NCBI RefSeq assembly: GCF_018224015.1
Contig: NZ_JAGPOT010000021.1
Coordinates: 39,698-103,697, forward strand
From: Pseudarthrobacter albicanus
Lineage (GTDB): Bacteria > Actinomycetota > Actinomycetes > Actinomycetales > Micrococcaceae
DNA length: 64,000 nucleotides
Reading direction: 5' to 3'
Shown here: one piece after another, positions 8,716 to 18,163 of the stretch
Position numbering within the stretch: the stretch's first letter is position 1
How the letters are laid out: every line of letters begins with the position of its first letter
Program-made: the position numbers and the translations under genes
The notes under the pieces: model-generated
The model's database searches: none
The model's input: only the letters and a program-made list of their open reading frames with translations
What the model was told of the DNA's origin: nothing

Positions 8716-10538
8716 CTGCGGCGGGCCATCCGCTCCTCGGCGGTGTGGATGGCCCAGGCGGCGTTGACGAGGCCGATGTGGCTGAACGCCTGCGGGAAGT
8801 TCCCCAGGAGCTCGCTGCTGTCCGGGGCGACTTCCTCGGCCATCAGGCCCAGGTCGGTGGCAAACCCGGCTGCCCGCTCGAAGACTGCCCGGGCGCGCTG
8901 TGTGCGTCCGGCCAAGGCCAGGGCCTGGGCCAGCCAGAAGGTGCACAGCAGGAAAGTGCCCTCCTCCCCCGGAAGACCGTCGTCGGCGAGGTAGCGGTAC
9001 ACGAGGCCGCGTGAGTCCGTGAGACGCTCCTCGATGGCCTCGATCGTGGCGAGGATACCGGGATCGTCCGCCGGGAGGAAGCCCACGATGGCGAGCATCA
9101 GCGCCGAAGCGTCGAGGTCCTCGGAACCGTACGCCTGGGTATAGGCATTCGCCGCTTCGCTCCAGCCGTAGGTCCGGATGGACGCGGCAATCTGGTCCCG
9201 CACCTCTTCCCAGCGACGGACCCGCTCGGGCGCCTGCAGGAGCTCGGCAAGGGTGATGGCCCGGTCGACGGCGACCCAGCACATGAGCTTGGAGTAGAGG
9301 AAGTGGCGCGGCTCCCCGCGGACCTCCCAGATGCCGTGATCTGCGGAGCGCCAGCGGGAGGCCGCGGCGTCCGCTGCGTCGGCGAGGAACCTTCTCGTTG
9401 CCGGTGCCAGCTCCGCGAGATACTCCGGCAGCGTGGCGGCGGCGTCGAGCAGTTCGCCGTAGACGTCGAGCTGCCGCTGGTCCCAGGCACCGTTGCCGAC
9501 CCGGACCGGGGAGCTGGCACGCCAGCCCGGCAGGTGGGCAAGTTCGCGTTCGGGCAGCTCGCGTTCCCCGCCGATGCCGAACATGATCTGCAGTTCCTCG
9601 CCCGCGGCCAGCTGGCTTGCGGCTGCAGTCGCAAGGAACTGGAAGAAATTTCCCGCTTCATCCGGACAGGCCGCCACCCAGAGGGCCTGCAGGGTCATGC
9701 TCGCATCCCGGATCCAGCTGTACCGGTAGTCCCAGTTGCGCGTGCCGCCGGCCACTTCCGGCAGGGACGTCGTCGGGGCGGCCACGATGGCCCCGGACGG
9801 GTAGTACGTGAGGGCCTGCAGGATCCGTCCGCTGCCGGCGACGAGCTCCTGCCACGGGCCGTTGTAGGTCTGGTGCATCACCGACCAACTGGTCCAGCCC
9901 TGCACTGTGTCCTCAAGCCGGCGCGCGATCTCCGCCTGGCCCCAGAAGACCGGTTCCCCGCTTCCGCTGGCCTGGAAGTGGACAGCGAAGCCGAGGACGT
10001 CTCCGGTCTGGAGGGTCACCCGGGCCTGCGCCGTGTCCGCGCCGAGCTGGAAGGCTGCCGCAGTCGAGAATGACAGCATCACGGCCCCCGCCCGGACCAC
10101 GATACCGCCGTCCACCGCGCTCAGCAGCGGCCGGGCCAGCCCGTATTCCGGGCGGGGGCTGAAGACGATGTCGACCTCGACCGGTCCCTCGGTACAGGAC
10201 AGCTGGCGGAGCAAGGTGCCGGGGGAATCCGCGCCGAGGTCATGGCCCCTCCTGCCGTCACCGAGGACCAGGGCGTCCGTGACGGTCACACACCCTTCGG
10301 GGGCCCTGTGGGTGGTTTCCAGAACCATCGTGGGTCCGAGGTAGCGCCGGGTTGAGGTGTATTCTCCGGCGGGACGGATGGACCAGAACCCCGCGTCCTG
10401 GCCCAACAGGCGTCCGAATACGGAGGGGCTGTCAAAGCGCGGGAAACACAACCAGTCCACGGAGCCGGCGGCACTGACCAGTGCGGCGGAGCGGCAGTCT
10501 GACAGGAGGGCATAGGCCGCAATGGGTTCGCTGCTCAT
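8712..10538 (-). CDS. Glycoside hydrolase family 15 protein (trehalase/glucoamylase-like)
   Basis: 608 residues from the ATG at 10538, which has an AGGG ribosome site 8 bases upstream; an upstream in-frame ATG at 10631 lacks support. The N-terminal ~200 residues form the beta-sandwich domain of bacterial GH15 enzymes (IAAYALLSDCRSAALV, then SVDWLCFPRFDSPSVF). The (alpha/alpha)6 barrel follows with TRNWDYRYSWIRDASMT and ends with NFPQAFSHIGLVNAAW. Actinobacterial members include trehalases and other alpha-glucosidases; the sequence alone does not decide the sugar. No signal peptide is visible, so it is probably cytoplasmic. The stop overlaps valS. Confidence 0.9.
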   Translation of the reverse strand: MSSEPIAAYALLSDCRSAALVSAAGSVDWLCFPRFDSPSVFGRLLGQDAGFWSIRPAGEYTSTRRYLGPTMVLETTHRAPEGCVTVTDALVLGDGRRGHDLGADSPGTLLRQLSCTEGPVEVDIVFSPRPEYGLARPLLSAVDGGIVVRAGAVMLSFSTAAAFQLGADTAQARVTLQTGDVLGFAVHFQASGSGEPVFWGQAEIARRLEDTVQGWTSWSVMHQTYNGPWQELVAGSGRILQALTYYPSGAIVAAPTTSLPEVAGGTRNWDYRYSWIRDASMTLQALWVAACPDEAGNFFQFLATAAASQLAAGEELQIMFGIGGERELPERELAHLPGWRASSPVRVGNGAWDQRQLDVYGELLDAAATLPEYLAELAPATRRFLADAADAAASRWRSADHGIWEVRGEPRHFLYSKLMCWVAVDRAITLAELLQAPERVRRWEEVRDQIAASIRTYGWSEAANAYTQAYGSEDLDASALMLAIVGFLPADDPGILATIEAIEERLTDSRGLVYRYLADDGLPGEEGTFLLCTFWLAQALALAGRTQRARAVFERAAGFATDLGLMAEEVAPDSSELLGNFPQAFSHIGLVNAAWAIHTAEERMARRS

Positions 10539-10635
10539 GGCTATACCCTGACGGAATAATGCTCCGTGGGCCAGCCCTCTCCTGCCGGAAGTTCTCGGAC
10601 AGGCTGTTCCCGTGCAAGCTGTTTCGGGCAAAGGG

Positions 10636-10671
10636 GAAGCCCCATCAGCGTTTTGCCGTCGGTGGGGCTTC
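10636..10671. terminator. Hairpin upstream of GH15 gene, role unclear
   Basis: GAAGCCCCA (10636-10644) pairs perfectly with TGGGGCTTC (10663-10671) around an 18-base loop. It sits in the 372-base gap between the GH15 start and the upstream gene's stop. There is no clean U-tract in either direction. It could be a terminator for the gene at 10911-11528 or part of the GH15 leader. Nothing else was recognised in 10539-10846. Confidence 0.4.
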
Positions 10672-10846
10672 GACTTTCGGTTATCACGTGACGTCTTAGA
10701 TAATCTGGCGGGATCCTCGGATTTTCAGGTCTTCCTACCTCGTCACCGGTAGCCATCATCTGACTTTGCCGAAGGCTGCGTCGGATGAGTGTCACTGAAT
10801 CTTTGGTTCCTGCGTCCCGCTTCTCTCGAAGTGGGTAAATTCAATT

Positions 10847-10887
10847 GTTCTCCCCTGCCGGGGGATGCACAAGAGCTGGGGGAGAAC
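10847..10887 (-). terminator. Putative terminator of the DsbA-like gene
   Basis: GTTCTCCCC (10847-10855) is perfectly complementary to GGGGAGAAC (10879-10887). On the minus strand the hairpin starts about 23 bases after the stop codon of the 10911-11528 gene and is followed by AATTGAATTT, a weak U-rich tail. Confidence 0.5.
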
Positions 10888-10910
10888 TACAGCGGCGTAA
10901 TTCTCCGTGG

Positions 10911-11528
10911 CTAGTTGAAGGACGGGCTTTCGGTCCGGCTGCGCTTGATTTCATAGAAGTACGGGAAGGAGGCCAGCGTCACGGTGGCGTCCCAGAGCCG
11001 CCCGGCGTCCTCGCCGCGGGGGATGCGGGTCAGGACGGGGCCGAAGAAGGCGGTGCCGTTGAAGGCGACGACGGGCGTGCCCACGTCCTGGCCGACGAGG
11101 GAGATGCCGGCTTCGTGGCTGGTGCGCAGCCGGGCATCGACGTCATCGCTCTTGCCTGCTGCGGCGAGCACCGGCGGCAGTCCGACTTCGGCCAGGGACT
11201 TGGCGATGACCTCGTCGATGTCGCCGTTGCCCTCGTTGTGGATCTTGGTGCCCATGGCGTCATAGAGGGCCTTGATGTACTCGGTGCCGTGCTGTTCGGC
11301 CGCGGCGGTGATGACCCGCACCGGGGCCCACGCCTTGAGCATGAACTCCTTGTACTGCGCGGGAAGTTCGTCGCGTCCCTCGTTCAGCACGGCGAGGCTC
11401 ATGACGTGCCACTCGGTGGTGATGTCCCGGACAGCCTCCACTTCGCCGATCCAGCGGGAGGTGACCCATGCGAAGGGGCACATCGGGTCAAACCAGAAGT
11501 CGGCCTTGTTGGAAACGGTTTCAGGCAC
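10911..11528 (-). CDS. DsbA-family mycothiol-dependent reductase homologue (Rv2466c-like)
   Basis: 205-residue thioredoxin-fold protein closely following the M. tuberculosis Rv2466c pattern: ADFWFDPMCP..W at the N-terminus, WHVMSLAVLNEGRDELP, a helical insert, then VGTPVVAFNG and FFGPVLTRIPRGE. Rv2466c is a mycothiol-dependent nitroreductase/oxidoreductase with a CPWC site. Here the site reads CPFA: C17 is kept but the second Cys is Ala20, so only a monothiol mechanism is possible. The start is a GTG at 11528 with AAGGAG 7 bases upstream; longer versions starting at 11591 lack this. In mycobacteria this gene is near nei, rpiB and pepN, as here. Confidence 0.9.
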   Translation of the reverse strand: MPETVSNKADFWFDPMCPFAWVTSRWIGEVEAVRDITTEWHVMSLAVLNEGRDELPAQYKEFMLKAWAPVRVITAAAEQHGTEYIKALYDAMGTKIHNEGNGDIDEVIAKSLAEVGLPPVLAAAGKSDDVDARLRTSHEAGISLVGQDVGTPVVAFNGTAFFGPVLTRIPRGEDAGRLWDATVTLASFPYFYEIKRSRTESPSFN

Positions 11529-11587
11529 AGGTGTTCTCCTTGGGTAAGTCAGCGGGGAAATTGCGCCGCGGTCCATCGGATGCAGCG

Positions 11588-11631
11588 CCACATCAAACGC
11601 GGGGCCACATCAAACGCACGGGCGCATCAAC
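11588..11631. repeat. Three degenerate direct repeats with 17-base period
   Basis: CCACATCAAACGC occurs at 11588-11600 and again at 11605-11617, with a degraded third copy (GCGCATCAAC) in register from 11622. They lie just upstream of the DsbA-like gene on the minus strand and just downstream of clpX, so they may be an operator for the reductase gene. Function is inferred from position only. Confidence 0.5.
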
Positions 11632-11667
11632 TCTTGACAGCGACCCGCGTCCCGGATTTATTCCGGT

Positions 11668-12948
11668 TCAGGCCGACTTGCGCCGCTTGACGTCGTGCGC
11701 GATCAGGGTGGCAGCGGCCTTCTTGGCCACGACGGCTTCGGTGATCACGACGGTGGCGACGTCATCGCGGCTCGGGAGGTCGAACATCACCGGAAGCAGG
11801 ACTTCCTCCATGATGGCGCGCAGGCCGCGGGCTCCGGTGCCGCGCTCGAGGGCCTGGTCGGCGATGGTGTTCAGGGCCTCCTCGTCGAAGACCAGTTCGA
11901 CGCCGTCGAGCTGGAACATCTTCTGGTACTGCTTGACGAGGGCGTTCTTGGGCGTGGACAGGATCTGGATCAGCGCCGCGCGGTCCAGGTTCGAGACCGT
12001 GGTGATGACCGGCAGCCGGCCGATGAACTCGGGGATGAGCCCGAACTTCAGCAGGTCCTCGGGCATGACCTCGCCGTAGGAATCCGTGGTGTTCTTGACC
12101 TCGTTGAGCGGGGCGCCGAAGCCGATGCCCTTGCGCCCGGAGCGGGAACCGATGATCTCTTCAAGGCCGGCGAAGGCGCCGGCCACGATGAACAGCACGT
12201 TGGTGGTGTCGATCTGGATGAATTCCTGGTGCGGATGCTTGCGTCCGCCCTGCGGCGGAACCGAGGCGACGGTGCCTTCGAGGATCTTCAGCAGCGCCTG
12301 CTGCACGCCCTCGCCGGAGACGTCCCGGGTGATGGAGGGGTTCTCGCTCTTGCGCGAGATCTTGTCGATCTCGTCGATGTAGATGATGCCCTGTTCGGCC
12401 TTCTTGACGTCATAGTCGGCGGCCTGGATGAGCTTCAGCAGGATGTTCTCGACGTCCTCGCCCACGTAGCCGGCTTCGGTCAGGGCCGTGGCGTCGGCGA
12501 CAGCGAACGGGACGTTCAGGCGCCGGGCCAGGGTCTGCGCCAGGTAGGTCTTGCCGCAGCCGGTGGGGCCGATCAGGAGGATGTTGGACTTGGCGATCTC
12601 GACGTCGTCGTGGTGGACGCCGTCGGCGAGGTTGCTGCTCTTGGGGGCGTGTCCGGACTGGATGCGCTTGTAATGGTTGTAGACCGCGACGGCGAGCGAC
12701 CGCTTGGCGGGCTCCTGGCCGATCACGTATTCCTGCAGGAAATCGAAGATCTCGCGGGGCTTGGGCAGTTCGAAACTGCCCAGGTCGGCTACTTCGGCGA
12801 GTTCTTCTTCAATGATCTCGTTGCAGAGTTCAATGCACTCGTCGCAGATGTAGACGCCGGGCCCGGCAATGAGTTTCCGTACCTGCTTCTGGCTCTTTCC
12901 GCAGAAAGAACACTTCAGCAGATCCGTGCTCTCGCCAATCCGAGCCAT
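11668..12948 (-). CDS. clpX: ATP-dependent Clp protease ATP-binding subunit ClpX
   Basis: 426-residue AAA+ unfoldase that feeds substrates to the ClpP peptidase. The N-terminal zinc-binding domain has C13, C16, C35 and C38. The Walker A is GPTGCGKT, Walker B is [10 protein letters not shown], and the IGF-type ClpP-contact loop reads [10 protein letters not shown]. The GYVGEDVE pore loop is present. Length and motif order match the family exactly. It lies 197 bases downstream of clpP2 on the same strand with a strong hairpin between them, so it may have its own promoter. ATG start. Confidence 0.98.
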   Translation of the reverse strand: MARIGESTDLLKCSFCGKSQKQVRKLIAGPGVYICDECIELCNEIIEEELAEVADLGSFELPKPREIFDFLQEYVIGQEPAKRSLAVAVYNHYKRIQSGHAPKSSNLADGVHHDDVEIAKSNILLIGPTGCGKTYLAQTLARRLNVPFAVADATALTEAGYVGEDVENILLKLIQAADYDVKKAEQGIIYIDEIDKISRKSENPSITRDVSGEGVQQALLKILEGTVASVPPQGGRKHPHQEFIQIDTTNVLFIVAGAFAGLEEIIGSRSGRKGIGFGAPLNEVKNTTDSYGEVMPEDLLKFGLIPEFIGRLPVITTVSNLDRAALIQILSTPKNALVKQYQKMFQLDGVELVFDEEALNTIADQALERGTGARGLRAIMEEVLLPVMFDLPSRDDVATVVITEAVVAKKAAATLIAHDVKRRKSA

Positions 12949-13093
12949 GTGTGAACCCCTTTAGTATCTTGCTGCTGCCTGTTTCGAACGGTAAGCAGCC
13001 TTGCACCATTACTGGAATCACGGACGACCCCAGGAGGCGACGGCCGTGACATGTTCCACTCTAGGTCACTTTCCCCCTGTTGGGTGGAAAGCG

Positions 13094-13132
13094 GACGCCG
13101 GTGCGGCCATTTGGGTGAGCCGCACCGGCGTC
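13094..13132 (-). terminator. Terminator after clpP2
   Basis: GACGCCGGTGCGGC (13094-13107) pairs perfectly with GCCGCACCGGCGTC (13119-13132) around 11 bases, 14 bases beyond the clpP2 stop on the minus strand. The following CGCTTTCC is only mildly U-rich, so read-through into clpX is possible. Confidence 0.7.
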
Positions 13133-13145
13133 GTGGACTTTCTTC

Positions 13146-13808
13146 TTACCTGGTGGTGAGAGCCTGGGGCTTGATCTTGCGGGAGTCAAGGACCTGGTCG
13201 ATCAGGCCGTAATCCATGGCCTCGGCCGCGGTGAGGATCTTGTCACGCTCGATGTCGTTGTTGACCTGCTCCGGCGTGCGGCCCGAGTGCTTGGCCAGCG
13301 TGTCTTCAAGCCAGGCCCGCATCCGCATGACCTCGGCCGCCTGGATCTCCAGGTCGGAGGCCTGCCCGCCCTGTCCGCCGGACAGCGAGGGCTGGTGGAT
13401 CAGGACGCGGGCGTTGGGCAGCGCCAGGCGCTTGCCCGGCGTGCCGGCCGCGAGGAGCACGGCGGCGGCGCTGGCCGCCTGGCCCAGGCAGACTGTCTGG
13501 ATTTCCGGCCGGATGTACGTCATGGTGTCGTAGATCGCGGTCATGGCGGTGAAGGAGCCGCCCGGGGAGTTGATGTACAGCGTGATGTCGCGGTCCGGGT
13601 CGGTGGACTCGAGCACCAGCAACTGCGCCATCACGTCGTCGGCGGAGGCATCGTCAACCTGGACGCCCAGGAAGATGATGCGGTCCTCGAACAGCTTGGT
13701 GTAGGGGTCCTGGCGCTTGAAGCCGTACGGGGTACGCTCTTCGAACTGCGGCAGCACGTAGCGGCTGCTCGGCAGGTTGCCGGCAGTCGATCCGAAATTG
13801 TAGTTCAT
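13146..13808 (-). CDS. clpP: ATP-dependent Clp protease proteolytic subunit ClpP2
   Basis: 220-residue serine protease subunit; in actinobacteria ClpP1 and ClpP2 rings form a mixed tetradecamer. The catalytic Ser is in [11 protein letters not shown], the His in VLIHQPSL and the Asp in ERDKILTA. The oxyanion-hole stretch INSPGG is present. In-frame ATGs exist at 13829, 13814 and 13808; AGGAG lies 8 bases before the one at 13808, which was chosen, while the longest version has no ribosome site. Transcribed with the upstream clpP1, separated by only a few tens of bases. Confidence 0.95.
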   Translation of the reverse strand: MNYNFGSTAGNLPSSRYVLPQFEERTPYGFKRQDPYTKLFEDRIIFLGVQVDDASADDVMAQLLVLESTDPDRDITLYINSPGGSFTAMTAIYDTMTYIRPEIQTVCLGQAASAAAVLLAAGTPGKRLALPNARVLIHQPSLSGGQGGQASDLEIQAAEVMRMRAWLEDTLAKHSGRTPEQVNNDIERDKILTAAEAMDYGLIDQVLDSRKIKPQALTTR

Positions 13809-13846
13809 GTCCATTGCTCCTGAATTCATCTCTGTCTACGTACCGG

Positions 13847-14527
<681 letters not shown>

Positions 14528-14553
14528 ATGTACTTACCTCTCACTGGCGACGG

Positions 14554-14563
14554 TGACGTCACT
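14554..14563. promoter_or_regulatory. Palindrome upstream of clpP1
   Basis: GTGACGTCAC is a perfect 10-base palindrome 27 bases before the clpP1 ATG. It does not match the ClgR site as I know it. It may be an operator near the clpP promoter, but a short palindrome can occur by chance. Confidence 0.3.
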
Positions 14564-14726
14564 TGACGACATCACTGAACTTTCCTACTTGGACACTAAC
14601 GGTTTTCCCGTCCGCTTTGTGCTCGGGCGTGGGGCTGTTCGCTGACGGCGCACGATTGCCGGGCGTCTGCCGGGGCCCTTCCCGCGGGCGGAATGGCGGG
14701 CTGCCCCGCGGGCGGCTCGACGGCTT

Positions 14727-14766
14727 AAAAGGCGCAGCCCCCGGATCGGTGATCCAGGGGCTGCGC
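14727..14766 (-). terminator. Rho-independent terminator of tig
   Basis: GCGCAGCCCC (14732-14741) pairs perfectly with GGGGCTGCGC (14757-14766); on the minus strand the hairpin is followed by CTTTTAAG. It begins 24 bases beyond the tig stop and separates tig from clpP1. Confidence 0.88.
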
Positions 14767-14789
14767 GGGTCTGCCGGAGGCAGGGAGTG

Positions 14790-16202
14790 CTAGAACTTCA
14801 CTGCTGCCGGGTCATCGCTCGGCGTGGCGTCGGTGGCGGCTTCGGATGCGTCTTCGGCGTCTGCCACAGTGTCTGCCTGTTCGGCGGTTGCCTCGACGGC
14901 TGTTTCTTCGCCGCCCGGGCGGACGAAGTCGCTGAGGTCAACCTTGTTGCCCTCCGAGTCGGTCACGTCGGCCTGGCCCAGGACGACGGCGAGTGCCTTG
15001 CGGCGGCGCACCTCGGAAACCATCATGGGGACCTGGCCGCTCTGATCGATGATCTGCGCGAACTGGTTCGGATCCATGCCGTACTGGCTGGCGCTCGTGA
15101 CGATGTAGTCGATCAGCTCGTTCTGGCTGACGCTGACGTCTTCCTTGTCCGCGATGGCGTCGAGGATGACCTCGTTCTGGAAGGCACGCGCGGTGTTGGC
15201 CTTGACCTCGGCGCGGTGCTCTTCGGTGTCGTGCTCGCCCTCACCGTGGGAGTTCTCGGCGCTGAAGTGCTGCTCAAGCTGCTCTTCGACGACGGATTCC
15301 GGGACGGGAACCTCGATGAGCTCGACGAGCTTGTCGAGGACCTTGTCGCGGGCCTCAACGCCCTGTTCGACGACCTTGGACTCGACGGCCTGCTTGGCGA
15401 GGTCCTCGCGGAGTTCAGCCAGGGTGTCGAACTCGGAGGCCAGCTGGGCGAAGTCATCGTTGGCTTCGGGAAGTTCGCGTTCCTTGACGGACTTGACCAC
15501 TACCTTGACCTGGGCGGCTTCGCCGGCGTGCTCGCCGCCCACGAGGGTGGTGTCGAAGATGGCGTCCTCGTCCACGCTGAGGCCGGTGACGGCTTCGTCG
15601 AGGCCTTCGAGCATGGTGCCGGCGCCGACCTGGTAGGACAGGCCCGACGCGGAATCAACCTCGGTGCCGTCAACGGACGCAGCGATGTCGATGGTCAGGA
15701 AGTCGCCGTCGGCGGCGGGACGGTCCAGGGACTTCAGCGTGCCGAAGCGGCCGCGGAGTTCGTCCAGGGCCTTGTCGACGTCGGCGTCGGCGGATTCGGC
15801 CGCGGCGACCTCGACCTTGATGCCGGCGTAGTCCGGCAGCTCGATCTCGGGGCGGACGTCAACCTCGGCGTGGAACTTGAGTTCACCTTCGGTGGCGGAC
15901 GGGTCCGGAACCTCGGTGATTTCGACCTCGGGACGGCTCAGCGGGCGGATGCCGGTCTCCTGGACAGCGGCCTGGTACCAGCCGTTGAGGCCTTCGTTGA
16001 TGGCCGTCTCCAGGACGTAGCCGCGGCCGACGCGCTGGTCAATGAGCTTGGAGGGGACCTTGCCCTTGCGGAAACCGGGGACCTGGATCTGCGAAGCAAC
16101 AGTCTTGTATGCCTCTGCGATGCTGGGCTTCAATTCCTCAAAGGGGACCTCAACATTGAGCTTGACCCGCGTGGGGGTGAGGTTCTCGACAGCGCTCTTC
16201 AC
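14790..16202 (-). CDS. tig: Trigger factor
   Basis: 470-residue ribosome-associated chaperone and peptidyl-prolyl isomerase that meets nascent chains at the exit tunnel. The ribosome-binding signature GFRKGKVP is near residue 45, followed by an FKBP-like domain (about 150-240) and a long helical C-terminal domain. The last 40 residues are acidic and Ala-rich, a common actinobacterial extension. Initiates at ATG 16202. Placement just before clpP1-clpP2 is conserved in actinobacteria and couples folding with proteolysis, although here a terminator divides them. Confidence 0.97.
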   Translation of the reverse strand: MKSAVENLTPTRVKLNVEVPFEELKPSIAEAYKTVASQIQVPGFRKGKVPSKLIDQRVGRGYVLETAINEGLNGWYQAAVQETGIRPLSRPEVEITEVPDPSATEGELKFHAEVDVRPEIELPDYAGIKVEVAAAESADADVDKALDELRGRFGTLKSLDRPAADGDFLTIDIAASVDGTEVDSASGLSYQVGAGTMLEGLDEAVTGLSVDEDAIFDTTLVGGEHAGEAAQVKVVVKSVKERELPEANDDFAQLASEFDTLAELREDLAKQAVESKVVEQGVEARDKVLDKLVELIEVPVPESVVEEQLEQHFSAENSHGEGEHDTEEHRAEVKANTARAFQNEVILDAIADKEDVSVSQNELIDYIVTSASQYGMDPNQFAQIIDQSGQVPMMVSEVRRRKALAVVLGQADVTDSEGNKVDLSDFVRPGGEETAVEATAEQADTVADAEDASEAATDATPSDDPAAVKF

Positions 16203-16269
16203 AGTCTAAGTACTCCTGGTTTGGGGGGATGGGGCTCTGCATTGCCACGTTCTGGCCATATGCGCAGAG

Positions 16270-16344
16270 TCGGGGTGACAGGATTTGAACCTGCGACTTC
16301 CTGCTCCCAAAGCAGGCGCTCTAGCCAAGCTGAGCTACACCCCG
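16270..16344 (-). tRNA. tRNA-Pro (TGG)
   Basis: A 75-base cloverleaf: acceptor CGGGGTG/CACCCCG, D arm GAGC-type, anticodon stem CCTGC/GCAGG with loop TTTGGGA (anticodon TGG) and T loop TTCAAAT. The discriminator is A; CCA is not encoded. It lies 67 bases upstream of tig on the same strand. Confidence 0.95.
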
Positions 16345-16513
16345 TAAGTGCACAGAACAGTCTACGGTCATACCGCGCCGATTTGCACATTTGACACCGG
16401 GGCCCTGCATTGGGTTTAGTTGTATCCGGCTTCACAAAGCCGCCCGGAAGTTTCCCGGATCGGCCTGGTCCACAAAACCTGGTCCACAAAACAGGCAGCC
16501 GAAGTGAATTCCC

Positions 16514-16587
16514 GGGGACGTAGCTTAGTGGTAAAGCCTCAGTCTTCCAAACTGATGATGCGGGTTCGATTCCCGTCGTCCCCTCCA
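16514..16587 (+). tRNA. tRNA-Gly (TCC)
   Basis: A 74-base cloverleaf including an encoded CCA (16585-16587). Acceptor GGGGACG/CGTCCCC, anticodon stem CAGT with loop containing TCC, T loop TTCGATT. Followed 13 bases later by a strong terminator. Confidence 0.95.
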
Positions 16588-16600
16588 GGACAAGAATACG

Positions 16601-16630
16601 AAAAAAGCCCCTCTCCGGAGGGGCTTTTTT
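16601..16630. terminator. Bidirectional terminator between tRNA-Gly and nei
   Basis: AAAAAAGCCCCTC (16601-16613) and GAGGGGCTTTTTT (16618-16630) form a perfect 13-bp stem with loop TCCG. The A and T tracts give a U-run in both directions. It ends tRNA-Gly from the left and overlaps the last base of the nei stop from the right. Confidence 0.95.
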
Positions 16631-17562
16631 CATGCCTGCTGGCAGCCCGGGCACCAGTAGAGCTTCCGCGCGCCCAGCTCCGCCAGCGCCACCGCCGATC
16701 CGCAGTCCCGGCAGTCGAGGCCCTGCCGCCGGTACACGAAGTGGGCCTCGTCGGCCGCCGGCAGCCCGGCGTCGGGCCCGCCGTCGGCGTTGCCCCAGTA
16801 GCGCGGAGGCGTGGTGATGATCCGGCCGTCGCGGACGCCGTCGGACATCACCGCCACGGTGTCATCCCAGAGCCGGCGCGCCGCGTCCGCGGGCAGCGCC
16901 GTTCCGGGAAGCCAGGGGTCCAGGCGCTGCCGGAACAGCAGTTCGGCGCGGTACACATTTCCGACGCCGGCGATCAGCTTCTGGTCCATCAGCAGCGCGG
17001 CGAGGGGCGTGCGCCTGGCCAGCATCCCGGCGACGAAGCTGTCCCGGTCGCCGGGAAGGTTGCGCAGCGGATCCGGGCCGAGCCTGGCCCTGACGGCTTC
17101 CGCTTCCGCCCGGGTGATCGCTTCGCACGTGGTGGCCCCGCGGAGGTCGGCCCAGCCGTGGGCGCCGGCGAGCCGCACCCGGACGGCGCCGACGGGCGCT
17201 GGCGGCCCCGCGTAGGGATCCGCCCCGGCGGCGGCCCCGCGCTCGTCATCGACAGGCTCGTCGTAGACCTCCCGCTCCCCCACCTTGCGCGGCGCCCCGA
17301 TGCTGGAGGCGCCACGGAAGGTGGCGTCGCCGCCGAAGTCCCAGGCGCCGTAGAGGCCCAGGTGGACATGGAGCACCAGACCGTGCTCGAAGTCCAGGAA
17401 CAGGTGCTTTCCCTGCGCGGCGGAGCCGGTGAGGGTGTGGCCGTCCAGCAGCGCCGCGCCCTGGCTAAACCTGCCCTGCGGGCTGGAGACCGCGAGCCGC
17501 TCCCCCGTGAAGACGTCCCCGAACTGGCGGGCCAGCCGGTGGACCGAGTGCCCCTCGGGCAC
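16630..17562 (-). CDS. nei: Endonuclease VIII-like DNA glycosylase (Nei/Fpg family)
   Basis: 310-residue base-excision repair glycosylase/AP lyase. The mature N-terminus PEGH supplies the Pro2 nucleophile and Glu3. A helix-two-turn-helix segment reads QKLIAGVGNVYRAELL and the C-terminal zinc finger is CRDC...CPGC. The PEGH start and DQKLIAGVGN resemble Nei1 of mycobacteria (Rv2464c). A loop of about 30 residues near 105-135 rich in Gly, Ala and Pro is inserted in the beta-sandwich domain. It starts with GTG overlapping the rpiB stop as TAGTG, so translation is probably coupled to rpiB. Confidence 0.93.
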   Translation of the reverse strand: MPEGHSVHRLARQFGDVFTGERLAVSSPQGRFSQGAALLDGHTLTGSAAQGKHLFLDFEHGLVLHVHLGLYGAWDFGGDATFRGASSIGAPRKVGEREVYDEPVDDERGAAAGADPYAGPPAPVGAVRVRLAGAHGWADLRGATTCEAITRAEAEAVRARLGPDPLRNLPGDRDSFVAGMLARRTPLAALLMDQKLIAGVGNVYRAELLFRQRLDPWLPGTALPADAARRLWDDTVAVMSDGVRDGRIITTPPRYWGNADGGPDAGLPAADEAHFVYRRQGLDCRDCGSAVALAELGARKLYWCPGCQQA

Positions 17563-18056
17563 TACTGAACGACCTCGCCGGTGCGCTCGTATGCGGCGAT
17601 CTTGCCGATCCGGCGGACGTGGCGCTCATCGTTGCTGAAGGGCTCGGCGAGGAAGGCCTCGATGATGGCGGTGGCCTCCTCGACGCTGTGCTGGCGGCCG
17701 CCGACGGCGACGACGTTGGCGTCGTTGTGCTCCCGGGCCAGCTGGGCGGTGGACAGGTTCCAGGCCAGCGCCGCGCGGACGCCCTTGACCTTGTTGGCCG
17801 CGATCTGCTCGCCGTTGCCGGAGCCGCCCAGCACGATCCCCAGGGCGCGGGTGCCGGCTTCCTGGTCCGCCACGACGGCGCGGGCGGCGTTGATGCAGAA
17901 GGACGGGTAGTCGTCCTGCGCGTCGTAGGTCTGGGGCCCGTGGTCGATCATTTCGTAGCCCTTGGCGCCGAGGTAGCTGACGAGGTGGGCGCTGAGCTCC
18001 ATGCCGGCGTGGTCGGTGGCGATGTGCACGCGCGGGAAGTCAGGGGAAGTAGTCAC
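17562..18056 (-). CDS. rpiB: Ribose-5-phosphate isomerase B
   Basis: 164 residues; interconverts ribose-5-phosphate and ribulose-5-phosphate. The phosphate site reads ATDHAG near the N-terminus, and the anion loop is GGSGNGEQIAANKV. In this actinobacterial type the base is the Glu of NGEQ instead of the Cys of E. coli RpiB. A DDYPSFC segment and REHNDANVV complete the family pattern. Upstream member of a two-gene rpiB-nei unit with a one-base overlap. ATG start. Confidence 0.95.
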   Translation of the reverse strand: MTTSPDFPRVHIATDHAGMELSAHLVSYLGAKGYEMIDHGPQTYDAQDDYPSFCINAARAVVADQEAGTRALGIVLGGSGNGEQIAANKVKGVRAALAWNLSTAQLAREHNDANVVAVGGRQHSVEEATAIIEAFLAEPFSNDERHVRRIGKIAAYERTGEVVQ

Positions 18057-18163
18057 GGCGGATCCGTTCAGTCGGGCGCCGGCAGTTCGGGGATCGGGGC
18101 TGCCGGGCTGCGGTTGGGGGCTGTTCCAAGCCTACTAGGGCGCCGGGTGGCGGCCGCCGCGGC

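Noticed and set aside
11695..12954. 419-codon plus-strand frame
   Set aside because: Exact antisense shadow of clpX.
14554..14563. ClgR operator before clpP1
   Set aside because: The palindrome does not match the ClgR consensus I know; kept only as an unnamed palindrome.
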